In this document: one piece after another, positions 54,497 to 64,000 of the stretch | How the letters are laid out: each line of letters begins with the position of its first letter | Numbering within the stretch: position 1 is the stretch's first letter | Source of the DNA: Canna indica | Lineage: Eukaryota; Streptophyta; Magnoliopsida; Zingiberales; Cannaceae | Reading direction: 5' to 3' | Assembly: GCA_034359265.1 (NCBI GenBank) | Contig: CP136896.1 | Location: 16,213,501 to 16,277,500 of the forward strand | DNA: 64,000 nucleotides | The notes under the pieces: model-generated | Databases searched by the model: none | The model's input: only the letters and a program-made list of their open reading frames with translations | Told to the model about the DNA's origin: nothing | Translations under genes and position numbers: made by a program

Positions 54497-54771
54497 ACAT
54501 GGCAAGTTCAGATTAAAAAATTCAACTTAGTTTTTATTTTTTTTATTTTTTTTGTAATAAGTTGGTGCGGCAAGTTCGGACTACAAAAATATAAATTAAG
54601 TTGCTGACTAGGATGTCACGTCAACAACTAACAGTGCAATTAATAGCAAGTAGACGGAGGGTTAGAATTGATATAAATTCATAAGTACGAATTATAATTG
54701 ATGCAAATTAAAAAGTGAGTTGGATTTGTTAATTTCGTCAAAAGTATGAGTTAGATTCATCAATTTTTCTT
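54497..54771 (-). repeat. Right terminal inverted repeat of Pack-MULE
   Basis: Partner of 52698-52957. It begins a dozen or so bases after the P450 fragment fades out. Confidence 0.85.
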
Positions 54772-55430
54772 TTTAAAAAAATATTTCACGTGAAAAATTG
54801 AGTTTCACTTTTACTCTCTGTCTTCTTTTTTTCATCCAAGTTAATCTTTTAAATGAGTCAATTTTTTTACCACGGAAGCTTATTACTTTACTTTAACCTA
54901 TAATGTTTTAAAAGTCTGACTGCCGTCAAGTGGAGGGGTGTCTTTTCATGCGTGGCAGTCAAACGTATGACTTATAATAATTATTGTGAGAGTTTCAATT
55001 AATATGGGGATGGTTACTCAGTTGAGGGGTATCTTTTCATGCGTTGCAGTCGCTAGTTGATGCTTGCCCGTCTTAGCATTAATTTACCTTTAGTGGTGTA
55101 ATCATGACGAGGTAAATCGCTCGTTCGTGCCCTTGAGGTACTACTGGTGAGATGATCGGTTGAAATTCAATCATGGTGTTGATATTGATCGTTTGATAAA
55201 GAGACTGTCGTGCCAGGTGTGACGACGATGGAGGAGGCTCTGCCGATAGAGCGGCATCTAGTCAAGGCTCCCTGAAATGGTTAACTTTTCCTACTTGGTG
55301 ATCAAGCAAATTCACCAGAAGAGGCAAATGAGGGGGAGCTTATCAAAACTGATTGTCTCTATGTGTCGGGTCTGGTGGATGGGCTAGTGCGAGATAAGGT
55401 GTCCGCACTAAAGATGTGCGAGGATCAAGC
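54772..55430. other. Spacer without recognisable gene
   Basis: AT-rich, then mixed composition. A 30-base phrase (GAGGGGT-TCTTTTCATGCGT) occurs twice, near 54933 and 55024. Confidence 0.5.
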
Positions 55431-55905
55431 TTGAGAGATCGAGTTACTGGAGAAGGCTCTGGAAGAGAAGGTTGGCGAGCTTAAATGCTTGAGTGTTACT
55501 GCTTCTGAATCCAGTGCTCGGGCAAGGTAGGCCAAGAACATGTCTGGTGGCTTGAGGGTGTTGTTGAACAAACTTTAGCATGACCTTGCTGCGACTGTTG
55601 CGAAGGGATCCAATTTGAGGGCCGAAATAGAATCCGATCGAGCTTGGGCAGTGTGGGCCAAGGAGGCAATGTAGGGGCTCGAGACAAACGTGCAATGCCT
55701 CGAGGGCGAGATTGAGCATTATCTGGATGAAGTTGTTGATTATTACGCCAATGGCTTTGAAAGGGCGATGGCACATGCTCGTTTTCTTGCTTCGGGGGCT
55801 AATTTTGATGAGGTCGAGTGGTTTAAAATAGTTAAGAATGACATTCTGGTGGACCCAGAGTGGAGCGGGAGGAGCCTTCAATTATCGTCTTTGTGCAACA
55901 TTCTC
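55430..55905 (+). pseudogene. Decayed coiled-coil ORF, probably retroelement-derived
   Basis: One plus frame reads KALEEKVGELKCLSVTASES, SNLRAEIESDRAWAVWAKEA, LETNVQCLEGEIEHYLDEVV and DYYANGFERAMAHARFLASG, interrupted by three stops. The heptad-rich pattern resembles accessory coiled-coil ORFs carried by some large plant gypsy elements. Family assignment is tentative. Confidence 0.45.
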
Positions 55906-56399
55906 CCGCTACGGAAGCAGTGGAGACTTTGGTGGATGATGCCCTGCAAGATTCAATTCTTCATCGGTGAGTTGTGATATTTGAAATTGTATGTCTTTGG
56001 ATTATATGGATGATTGTTTGTAATGAATTGTTGCCCCATAGGGGCATTGAGACTTTTGCCTATCAAGGATGCTTGACAGTTGCCCTTTCAAAGGTTCATA
56101 TTTACGCCTTTAAGGGTCTGATTTTTTGTTGTATTGTTCTTGGTTTGTACTTCTGCTAGTTGTAAGTTTGTATGTTCCCTAATGTTGTCGGGTTTTACTT
56201 TGTCAAGGCGAGAGAGCGTCCTGGCGCTTCCTGGCTGTGGTCGTCGAATGACCGCGGAAACTGAATCTAAGGTGACTGAGAGTGTGAGGTGAAACGCATG
56301 TTGAGAGCGTGAGAGCTCGATAGTGGCGATTGGGGCCGACGATTGCACTTGGGATCATATTCCTGTTGTAAATAGAATTAGTTTTGAGAGTACCTTAAT

Positions 56400-56875
56400 G
56401 ATTAGTAAGTGCTCTAAGGTCGAAAGTAGCGGCGTTGAGACTGAGGACCGCGCTTGGGGTCAAGCCAAGCTTACTGAGGAGCATAAGGCACGACCGCGCT
56501 CGAGGATCGTTAAGGGCTTTGAGATTGGAAGTAGTAAGGGCCCTGAGGCAAAGTAGCACCATTGAGGTCAAGGGCCGCGCTTGGGGTCAAGCTGAGCTTA
56601 TCGAGGAGAGTAAGGCAGGACCGCGCTCGGGATCGTTAAGGGCTCTGTGGCGGCACTAAGGCCGAGGGATGCGCTTGGGGTCAAGCCGAGCTCGCTGAGG
56701 AGCGTAAGGCAGAACGGCGCTCGGGGTCGTTAAGGGCTCTATGATTGGATGTAGTAAGGGCTCTGAGATCGAAAGTAGTGGTGCTGAGGCCGAGGACCGC
56801 GCTTGGAGTCAAGTCGAGCTCGCGCGAGGAGCGTAAGGCACGACCACGCTCGAATTCATTAAGGGCAGTGTCGCT
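56400..56875. repeat. About four tandem copies of a ~120-bp unit
   Basis: Each unit contains CGCGCTTGGGGTCAAGC, GAGGAGCGTAAGGCA-GACC and TCGTTAAGGGCTCTGAG. Copies vary in length through deletions. Likely a sub-region of the neighbouring retroelement. Confidence 0.75.
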
Positions 56876-57124
56876 CTTATCATGAATAGTGCGACATTCG
56901 CTCGGATGGTGAGATGTCAATGAATTCACTTTATCGAGGCAAATAGAGAAGAATGAAGAGACCAACTGTCGTCCATTGGTGGGTGGGGGAAAGCCATTAG
57001 CTTTGAGCCTAGTTGGACCTCAGCTCATGTTTTTGCCCTCGACCAGTGCTCGATTTTCAAGTCGCGACGGGTCAGGCCCTCTTATAGGCGCCTTTGCTTG
57101 GGTCCTGGTCGGGGTCCCTATTGA

Positions 57125-57343
57125 TCATTCACCCATGGACATCGGAAGCGTCTGGTGGGGCGGAGCGCCAAACTCTTTCTTCGGCCTTGTTGTCCTTTGT
57201 TTGAGGCATTCATTGTAGCATCGACGAGCTTCTTTTTGGTCGACGTGGGGCACGCCTACTTCTGTTTCGAAAACATGGAATTTTAGTGCCAAGTGGGAGA
57301 TTGATACGACTATCCTTAAGCCATTCAATGAAGATCGTCCCAA
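57125..57343 (-). pseudogene. Gypsy D pol N-terminal fragment
   Basis: Reads GRSSLNGLRIVVSISHLALK then VGVPHVDQKEARRCYNECLK, matching the 'GRP-LN-L-AVVST-HL-LKFPT..GVG-V-GDQ--AR-CY' segment between protease and RT of many plant gypsy elements. Confidence 0.75.
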
Positions 57344-57973
57344 GATCCCGTGGTAGGGACTAGGGACGTTGGTGACCTAGTAATGCACGTCGACTATCTT
57401 TGCTTTCGGTTGGGAATTGAATGTCATTCTTAGCCATACAAAGCCTCAGACATTGACTCGCTCCCTTAAGAAACCAACCAAGTCTCCCTTGCAAGGTGAG
57501 AGCGAGGCCTCAATCAGTTGCATTTTTCTCAAATGTGGAGTAGGGGAGGATGTCGGTTGAACTACCTTGATCCACCAAAAAATTTCTGACGATGAAGTTT
57601 CTTGCGATCACAGAGATCACGATTGGATTGTGTAGATTTTTATCAATCCCCTAGAAATCATATTCATATAATGATATTACTGGGGTTCTAGAGATAGGCC
57701 TCTGTGGGCGAGCAGTGTTGTCGACCGTCATGATTGTTCAGAGGGATCTTTTTCTGGTCGAGCTCGTTTCAACTCCTCCCGTGAATCTGTTGGTTATGTA
57801 GTCAATGACTTCTCGAACTTTGTTTCTTGGGCAGTTGGCTCGATCGTTGTCTTTCTGACCTCCAAAGTGGTTCGAGGGTGTCCGACTTCAGCTTCGACGT
57901 CGGTGGTCATGGCTCCTGCTTCGACCATGTTCCCTTCCGCGATTGATGTATCAATCGAGGCGTCTAGCGTGGA

Positions 57974-58821
57974 CTAGGTTCTCGAGTTGATCTCCAAGCA
58001 CCACATAGTCTTCCGTGGTGTGCCCATAGGTGTCGTGAAAAATACACCTTTTTCTCTTGTCGACGTTGGGTGGCAGTTTCTGCTTTCCAACGTTGACGGG
58101 GGTGTCTGGGGAGTTAAGTCATAGATCTCACGAAGGATGGTTTCCTTCCTCGTGTTGAGTGGGGTGTTTTTCTCGTACCGGCGACTTCGCCCTCCTGTTG
58201 TCGTTCCGTTCACGACAATCTCGATGTTCGCCTTTTCTATCGGGCTTTCTTGGCCTTCTTGTCCTTTGTAGCATCTTTGGTCTTCTGTCTGTCGGCATTT
58301 TTGACCTCTCGGAGTTCTTCCATCTCTATATGGTTGATAGCTTTCTCTCTGAACTCGACCATGCTCTTCGGCTTCACTAGGGCAATCTGGTCTGTAAAGT
58401 GTTCAGGCTTCAGGCCATGCTTGATGGAAAATAACTCGGCACGTGGGTCGAGATTTGGGATCTCCATGGTCATGGCTTGGAATCTCTTTATGTAGTCTCC
58501 TAATGACTCGTGTTGTCACTGATTGATGTAGTGGAGGGCATCCTCGGTCTTGGAGCAGATCCGTGATGAGGAGAACTAGTTGGTGAAGGCGCGGGAGAGC
58601 TCTTCGAATATGTGTATGGACCCTGGTGAAATGGTAGAGAACCAAAGTAGTACAACCTTCTCCAAAATGATTACAAAGGCTCGGCAAATTATGGGATCAG
58701 TTGCTCTGTTGAGGAGCATCATGGACCTGAACATCATCAGGTGTGTGGTTGGGTCGCTCGTGCCATCGTAGGGCTGGAGTGTAGTAGGTAGAATAAAATT
58801 GGGGGGAAGACAAACTGTCAT
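57974..58821 (-). pseudogene. Gypsy D gag
   Basis: 58821-58576 reads LQPYDGTSDPTTHLMMFRSM and SPGSIHIFEELSRAFTN, the retrotransposon gag capsid motif. The frames at 58473-58237 (LDPRAELFSIKHGLKPEHFT) and 58213-57974 continue it with shifts. Confidence 0.75.
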
Positions 58822-58934
58822 GATCCACTCGGTGAAGGATCTCAGGTCGACAACGAGAGGAGGGGTGGCCTACGTGCCCCTAGTGTCCTCTTCTCTCCGG
58901 CATGTGCTGGGGACCTTATCTCAGAGGGCAGAGG

Positions 58935-59875
58935 CATGGGCGGAGCTACACTATGAGGATGGGGGCAGTATCCCCCATTCAAATTTATTTTTTCTCTCTT
59001 ATTAATATATCTTTTTTATGATTTTGCCCCCTTCTATTTTAAAAATTATCCCCCTATCCCGAAATTAATCTATTCCCCTCCCGATACCTAATCCCCTCTC
59101 CCTCTCTGTTGCGTTGACCTCCACCAATATGTCGCTCCTACTCTCTCAACACCACCGCTCGGTCGCGTGCTCCGGCAACTCCAGGCGGTAGGCGATCATT
59201 CCGACATGGCAGCGTACTCCTTCCCTCTACTCGGTGATCTCCTGTCGGCTGTCGTCCCGCGTCTCGGCGTCCACCCACTTACCCAATCCGCGTCGATGTC
59301 AACTCCTGCACGGCTACACACTCCTGCATGACTACGTCTCCCACTCTCCTGATCTCCGGCGTCCCGCGTCCGGCATCTCCTGCATCCCAGTAATTTTAGA
59401 TTTTTTTTTTATTTCACTATTTGATTGATTTCATTGATTTCATTTTTTTATTCCAATAATTTTTTATATTGATGTTTGATTAATTCCAATTTTTGATTTT
59501 TTTATTTCATTTTTTATCCCGCTAATTTTTTGATTTAATTCCATTGCTTGATTTAATTGCTTGATTTTAGTTTGATTTAATTGCTTGATTTACTTAGTTT
59601 GATTACCCTATTTAGTTTGATTTCAATTATATTTTGTTGCTTGATTGTTATTTAATTGCTTGATTGCTTGATTCCAATTAATTACTCGATTGCTTGATTC
59701 CAATTAATTTTTGTTTTATAGATATGGAGAATTATTTTAAAATAAAATTTATGTCCAGAGGTGTACCATCATCTTCGGCTAACAAAGAAATAAATGCAGA
59801 AGTTGGAGAAGAGAACCATAGCTCAAAAAGACTGTATGACATTTGAGAGTCTGCCCCCCTCAAATTTGATTTCTG
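58935..59875 (+). mobile_element. hAT derivative Y1 (right terminus missing)
   Basis: Starts CATGGGCGGAGCTACACTAT and matches Y2 (62441-63438) through to CAAATTTGATTTCT. The duplication GGCAGAGG lies at 58927-58934 and 59876-59883, but the last dozen bases (GACTCCGCCAC-type end) seen in Y2 are absent. It contains the same short start-of-ORF exon (MENYFKIKFMSRGVPSSSAN) near 59724. Confidence 0.85.
59724..59845 (+). pseudogene. N-terminal transposase exon in Y1
   Basis: A 40-codon frame MENYFKIKFMSRG... ending KRLYDI and a stop resembles the N-terminus (ME-FFK) of hAT proteins with a TTF-type zinc finger. The same frame is in Y2 at about 63274-63398. The rest of the transposase is deleted. Confidence 0.5.
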
Positions 59876-60640
59876 GGCAGAGGCCGGCCTCCCGGGTCTT
59901 TTGAAGTGATTGTCTTCAATCGCGCTCTAAGTGGTGGTGCTCGTGTTCGGCCGGGTGTTGTTCCCGGGGCCGCATCAGCGCCTCGACCTGGGCTGCTAAC
60001 CATCGGTTCTTCTCTTGGAGGTCGTTATCTAACACTGGGATTCTTTTGGTGAGAGGTTGGCTGGTGCGGGAGCGTCACTCCTCACTATTTCAACGTCTCC
60101 AAGTAGTAGGGGGACGTCGTCGCTAGGGTGTTGCCTGCATGCAGTGGCGTTCGCCTGACTTCGAGTACCAACCATTGCAGGACAGGTAAGATTTACTCGG
60201 CCCCATGATGGGCGCCAAATGTTCTCACCTGAGGTCGGAGCGATGCAGTCCGGCCTTTCTCCTAGTCAAGTGCAACTCCAATGGGATGGGGGGGACACGC
60301 AAAAGATACTCTAACGCTCAAGTAAGAATGCGTTCCAGGTGAGGTAATAGAAATTAGAATCTCGGGTACCTAAAGAGCGTCATGTGTGTATATAGTGCAG
60401 GATGAGAGATATTTGGCGAAGATGTCGCCCGGTAATCTCGTATGGATGTTGCTCAGAATGGGTCGAGGCTGATTCCGAATATGTTAGGCTCGTAATTGTC
60501 GAATCCCTCATAATTAATGTAGATAGGAGTATCCATGTACGTCAGGTGGACCCCTGAGTTAAGTCGTCTGGCTTGACTTGAGTCTGGTTCACAAATGTGA
60601 GAGCTTCTAGGTCTAATCCAGTCATGACCAAAAGTGCTAG

Positions 60641-61302
60641 TCCATTCCAAGTAGTATATGAAAAATCAGTATTATGACTTATATATTCAATATATGATGA
60701 TTCTGTATGTAAACCTTAAGGTCACATGTGATGATTCAATATGTTTCAACCATTCAAAACCAAAACCAAAACCAACCAATTTCTCAAAACTAGACATTAA
60801 CAGTTTCTAACCTATGTCCGATTGGAGTTTGATTGATAGGAGTTCGATTAAATTTCGTTCAAACTGAAGTAATTTTTGGGCAGTGCAACTTTTGACTGAA
60901 GTCTGACTAACCTACGACTAGTAGTTGCAACAGATCTATTTTATCTGTTGTCTGGTATTGGGTTAATCAAAGGGTCTGACACTTTCACAAAATTAAAATA
61001 TGAGGACCAATACTAAAACTTTTTAAAGTGTAAGGGACCAAAACTAAAATTTGTGTAAAATATAATGACTAAATTTATTGTTTTAATCCAACTCAAGTTC
61101 CAAGTAAGCATCAGCATGAACTTTTCGTTAACCACGTCAGACAAATTTAACATTGTTAGGACTTGGGGTAACGACAGGGACTAACGCCTTAAGGAATAAA
61201 CTGTAGGGACTAATCTCAAAACTTTTAAAGTATAGAGACCAAAACCAAAATGAGTGTATAATGTAGGGACTAAAATTTTAGTTGTCCCTAATTATAGTTG
61301 TG
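60641..61302. other. AT-rich spacer with 'gggaccaaaac' repeats
   Basis: Direct, imperfect repeats of AGGGACCAAAACTAAAAT type (near 61024, 61230 and 61263) suggest a decayed Mutator-like or MITE sequence. No gene. Confidence 0.45.
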
Positions 61303-61307
61303 CTTCC

Positions 61308-63833
61308 TGTAGGCGAAATGGCGACACTAGAGGGAGGATGAATAGTGTGTTTATTAAATCTATTAGCCTAAATTCGATTTAATCGTTTACTTAATTAGTT
61401 TAGGCAATTTGTGATTTTACGATTGGATGCGGAAGCTATAAATAATCAAGCAAATAAAACAAATAATTAAAAGCAATACAAACACATATGATTTATAGTG
61501 GTTCGGCCCCAATGCCTACTCCACTACCTAAGCACCCCGCTTAGGATTTTCAAACTAGTTTTAGTAGATTAATTTACATTTCCCTTACACAAAGGACTTT
61601 TCACTTGAAGAGTCTCACTCTCGACCTAAGGTACTTCCACACCCGAAAGTCTCCATCTTCTTATCGAGAGCACTCTTCCACCTCAACCTTAAGGGATAAC
61701 TAAACTAATCCTGGTAAACACTAAGATTACACAAGTGGTTTTACACCTTTTCACCAAGGTAACTACTTCACACAACAAGACCTAATAGCCATAGGTCTTC
61801 ACATACACAAATAAACAGATACAAATAACAGTTAAAATACAATTGAAAAGAGCTTGAAATGAAACCAATAAATCGTGCTCTTTTCCAAGCCTTGGAACCT
61901 CCAACTCGCCGAGTAGTAGAGCTTGAGTTGAAGCCCGAGTTGAGGAGCAGAGTGTGCGCAAGAAGTTGACGCCGAAAAATTGAGCGCAAGCACTAATCCC
62001 TTTTGGAAGGCTTTTATCTATCTCTTGGATGCTCAAAATTTTCTGGAAGAATGAGAGAAGGGAGTTGAAAGAATCATATAAGGGTGTATTTATACCCTGC
62101 TGAAGAAATGGCTACTCAACGGATAGAAAATTATTCGTCGCAGACCGCCGGTCGATTGGTCGGCCAACCGACTGATCGATCGCTCACATCAACTGCCGCT
62201 TTCTGTCTGTGGTCGGTCGACCGCCCAGACACGACTGTTCATTCCCTTAATCCGGTCGACCCATGAGTCGACCGACGCAGGGAACCCAAGATCGCGCGCT
62301 GCGCGATTTTTTACTCCGATCAACCGATCGATCGACCGCTAGGGCTACTGCCCAAAACCAGCCTCTGTCGATCGACCGACTGATCGACCGAAGTGCCCAC
62401 TGCCTATTTTCGACAGTGTTCGGTCGACCAAAATGGCTGGCATGGGCAGAGCTACACTATGAGGATGGGGGGCAGTTGCCCCCCATTCAAATTTATTTTT
62501 ATTCTCTTATTAATATATCTTTTTTATGATTTTGCCCCTCTCTATTTTAAAAATTATCCCCCTATCCCGAAATTAATCTATTCCCCTCCTGATACCTAAT
62601 CCCCTCTCCCTCTCTGTTGCGCCGACCTCCACCAATATGTCGCTCCTACTCTCTCAACACCACCGCTCGATCGCGTGCTCTGGCAACTCCAGGCGATCAT
62701 TCCGGCATGGCGGCGTACTCCTTCCCTCTACTCGGCGATCTCTTGTCGACTGTCGTCCCGCGTCTCGGTGTCCGCCCACTTGCCCAATCTGCGTCGGTGT
62801 CAACTCCTGCACGGCTACACACTCCTGCATGACTACATCTCCCACTCTCTTGATCTCCGGCGTCCGCACCCGCGGGAGTCCGGAGTCGGCATCCCACGTC
62901 CGGCATCTCCCGCATCCCAGTAATTTTAGAAATTTTTTATTTCACTGTTTGATTAATTCCATTGATTTCACTATTTGATTTCATTTTTTTATTCCAATAA
63001 TTTTTTATATTGATGTTTGATTAATTCCATTTTTTTGATTTTTTGATTTTTTGATTTCATTTTTTTATCTCGCTAATTTTTTGATTTAATTCCATTGCTT
63101 GATTTAATTGCTTAATTTTAGTTTGATTTAATTGCTTGATTTACTTAGTTTGATTACCTTATTTAGTTTGATTTCAATTATATTTTGTTGCTTGATTGTT
63201 ATTTAATTGTTTGATTGTTTGATTCCAATTAATTACTCGATTGCTTGATTCCAATTAATTTTTATTTTATAGATATGGAGAATTATTTTAAAATAAAATT
63301 TATGTCCAGAGGTGTACCATCATCTTCGGCTAACAAAGAAGTAAATGCAGAAGTTGAAGAAGAGAACCATAACTCAAAAAGGTTGTATGACATTTGAGAG
63401 TCTGCCCCCCTCAAATTTGATTTCTGACTCCGCCACGGATGGCTGGTGCCTTTTTCTTATCCTATTCGGTCGATCGCCCGGTCGACCGAACTTAGGCTAA
63501 GTTGAATTTTCAGCTTGGATTTCTTTCGCGCTTTATTTCTGGATTTCGGCTTTCAACGACCATCAACTTGGAGAGCTTTCATGTGATCCTTGAGCTCATC
63601 CAATACGTCTTTGATGCACACATCGCTCTTCGAGAAGTTTTCGCGACGAACCCGAGCGCGATAATCAATGTCCTTCCAATTTCTGATTTTTCCGATTTCT
63701 ACGATCGAGGACATCGAACGCTACTGATATGGAACCTGAAGATATTCTCAATGAAATCATTAGTCTCATGTTTGTTATCATCAAAACTATCAAAATCGAG
63801 ATTAAGACTAAGGTTGAACACCTAAAGCCAACA
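61308..63833 (+). mobile_element. Solo LTR X3 with nested hAT derivative
   Basis: TGTAGGCGAAATGGCGACAC...AAAGCCAACA is flanked by the exact 5-bp duplication CTTCC (61303-61307 and 63834-63838). Removing the nested hAT leaves about 1.5 kb parallel to X2, including GTGTATTTATACC near 62081 and CGGTCGACCG-type motifs near 62145-62430 and 63468-63490. Confidence 0.88.
62441..63438 (+). mobile_element. hAT derivative Y2 (998 bp)
   Basis: The exact 8-bp duplication ATGGCTGG (62433-62440 and 63439-63446) flanks CATGGGCAGAG...CTCCGCCACGG. The ends are imperfect inverted repeats, and CCCCCC-ATTCAAATTT / CCCCCCTCAAATTTG sub-termini are also inverted. It carries one short N-terminal transposase-like exon and is otherwise AT-rich. 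Confidence 0.9.
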
Positions 63834-63838
63834 CTTCC

Positions 63839-64000
63839 TTGTTTAGAAGTAAAGACACTCTCAATGTTAAGAGATAATTTTCTCATGTACACTTTAGGGA
63901 TGAACAATTTACCTAATGATAGGATTTGTAATCCTTGGCAGTAAACCAAGGTAGTGAATATAAACAAGATGGTCATATCACTTCAAAAATCTCTTGTTTG
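63839..64000. other. Right flank, no feature seen
   Basis: AT-rich DNA running off the window. Confidence 0.5.

Larger units (their letters stand above)
52698..54771. mobile_element. Pack-MULE-like element carrying a CYP703A fragment
   Basis: Long terminal inverted repeats of about 260-275 bases (52698-52957 and 54497-54771) share blocks such as TTGACGAAATTAACAAAT, TTTTAATTTGCAT-AATTATAATT, GACGTG-CATCCTAGTCA-CAACTTA and ATCTGAACTTGCCA. The left end begins GGGAAATTGAT. A 9-base TTTAAAAAA adjoins both ends (52689-52697 and 54772-54780), the length expected of Mutator-like elements, though low complexity weakens this. The interior is host P450 sequence, not transposase, which is the definition of a Pack-MULE. 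Confidence 0.82.
57000..60640 (-). mobile_element. Truncated Ty3/gypsy element D
   Basis: The primer-site sequence TTTGGCGCCCATCATGGGG on the minus strand (about 60201-60220) marks the junction with a 5' LTR starting at 60220 (TGTTCTCACC on the plus strand; right end uncertain). Leftward follow gag, a pol start and then loss of similarity near 57000. A hAT derivative is inserted in the gag leader at 58935. RT core, RNase H and integrase are absent. Confidence 0.65.

Noticed and set aside
52928..54500. A functional P450 gene downstream of MSH3
   Set aside because: No N-terminus, frame breaks, altered haem loop, and enclosed by transposon inverted repeats.

Overview
This is plant nuclear DNA, very probably from a flowering plant. 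It has spliced genes with GT-AG introns, plant LTR retrotransposons, hAT, Harbinger, MULE and TRIM elements, a taximin peptide gene, and relics of bZIP60 and CYP703. A GC-rich, proline/serine-rich first exon followed by AT-rich later exons resembles the 5' GC gradient of many monocots. That is only a lean; the species cannot be named from this window. All coordinates and repeat boundaries were read by eye, so element ends without a target-site duplication (TSD) are approximate.

The backbone is one gene: the mismatch-repair gene MSH3 on the + strand, from 5607 to 51880. It can be assembled as 12 exons totalling 3,339 bases (1,112 residues plus stop) with no frameshift or internal stop. Only about 7% of its 46 kb is coding. 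Introns 3 (19.5 kb), 5 (10.4 kb), 9 (2.5 kb) and 11 (8.0 kb) are swollen by nested mobile elements. All 11 introns are phase 0.

Layout. 1-2560: degenerate LINE, minus strand. 2987-3506: fold-back MITE. 3640-5457: Harbinger-like element filled with a GC-rich minisatellite, ending 149 bp before the MSH3 start codon. Intron 3: LINE fragment; minus-strand Ty3/gypsy A; plus-strand gypsy B, split at its LTR/primer-site junction by non-coding element C and again, inside its RT gene, by a near-intact 4.2-kb hAT transposon; then a hAT MITE. Intron 5: Copia gag fragment, then a solo LTR split by a Copia element that itself carries another solo LTR of the same family. Intron 9: fold-back element containing a hAT MITE, then a tRNA-derived SINE. 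Intron 11: hAT MITE remnant, Copia 2, gypsy E, an intact antisense TAXIMIN gene head-to-head with a broken bZIP60-like gene, TRIM elements on both sides of that pair, and another hAT MITE.

Downstream of MSH3: a Pack-MULE-like element (52698-54771) carrying a CYP703A-like fragment that is itself split by a hAT MITE; a decayed coiled-coil ORF; a tandem repeat; a truncated minus-strand gypsy D; two related 1-kb hAT derivatives; and a third solo LTR (61308-63833).

The most distinctive signal is a family of hAT elements sharing CATGGTTT-like ends. One 4.2-kb copy has a four-exon transposase gene intact apart from one extra base, and four short copies lie nearby, three of them with 8-bp TSDs. All five lie in introns of the same MSH3 gene.
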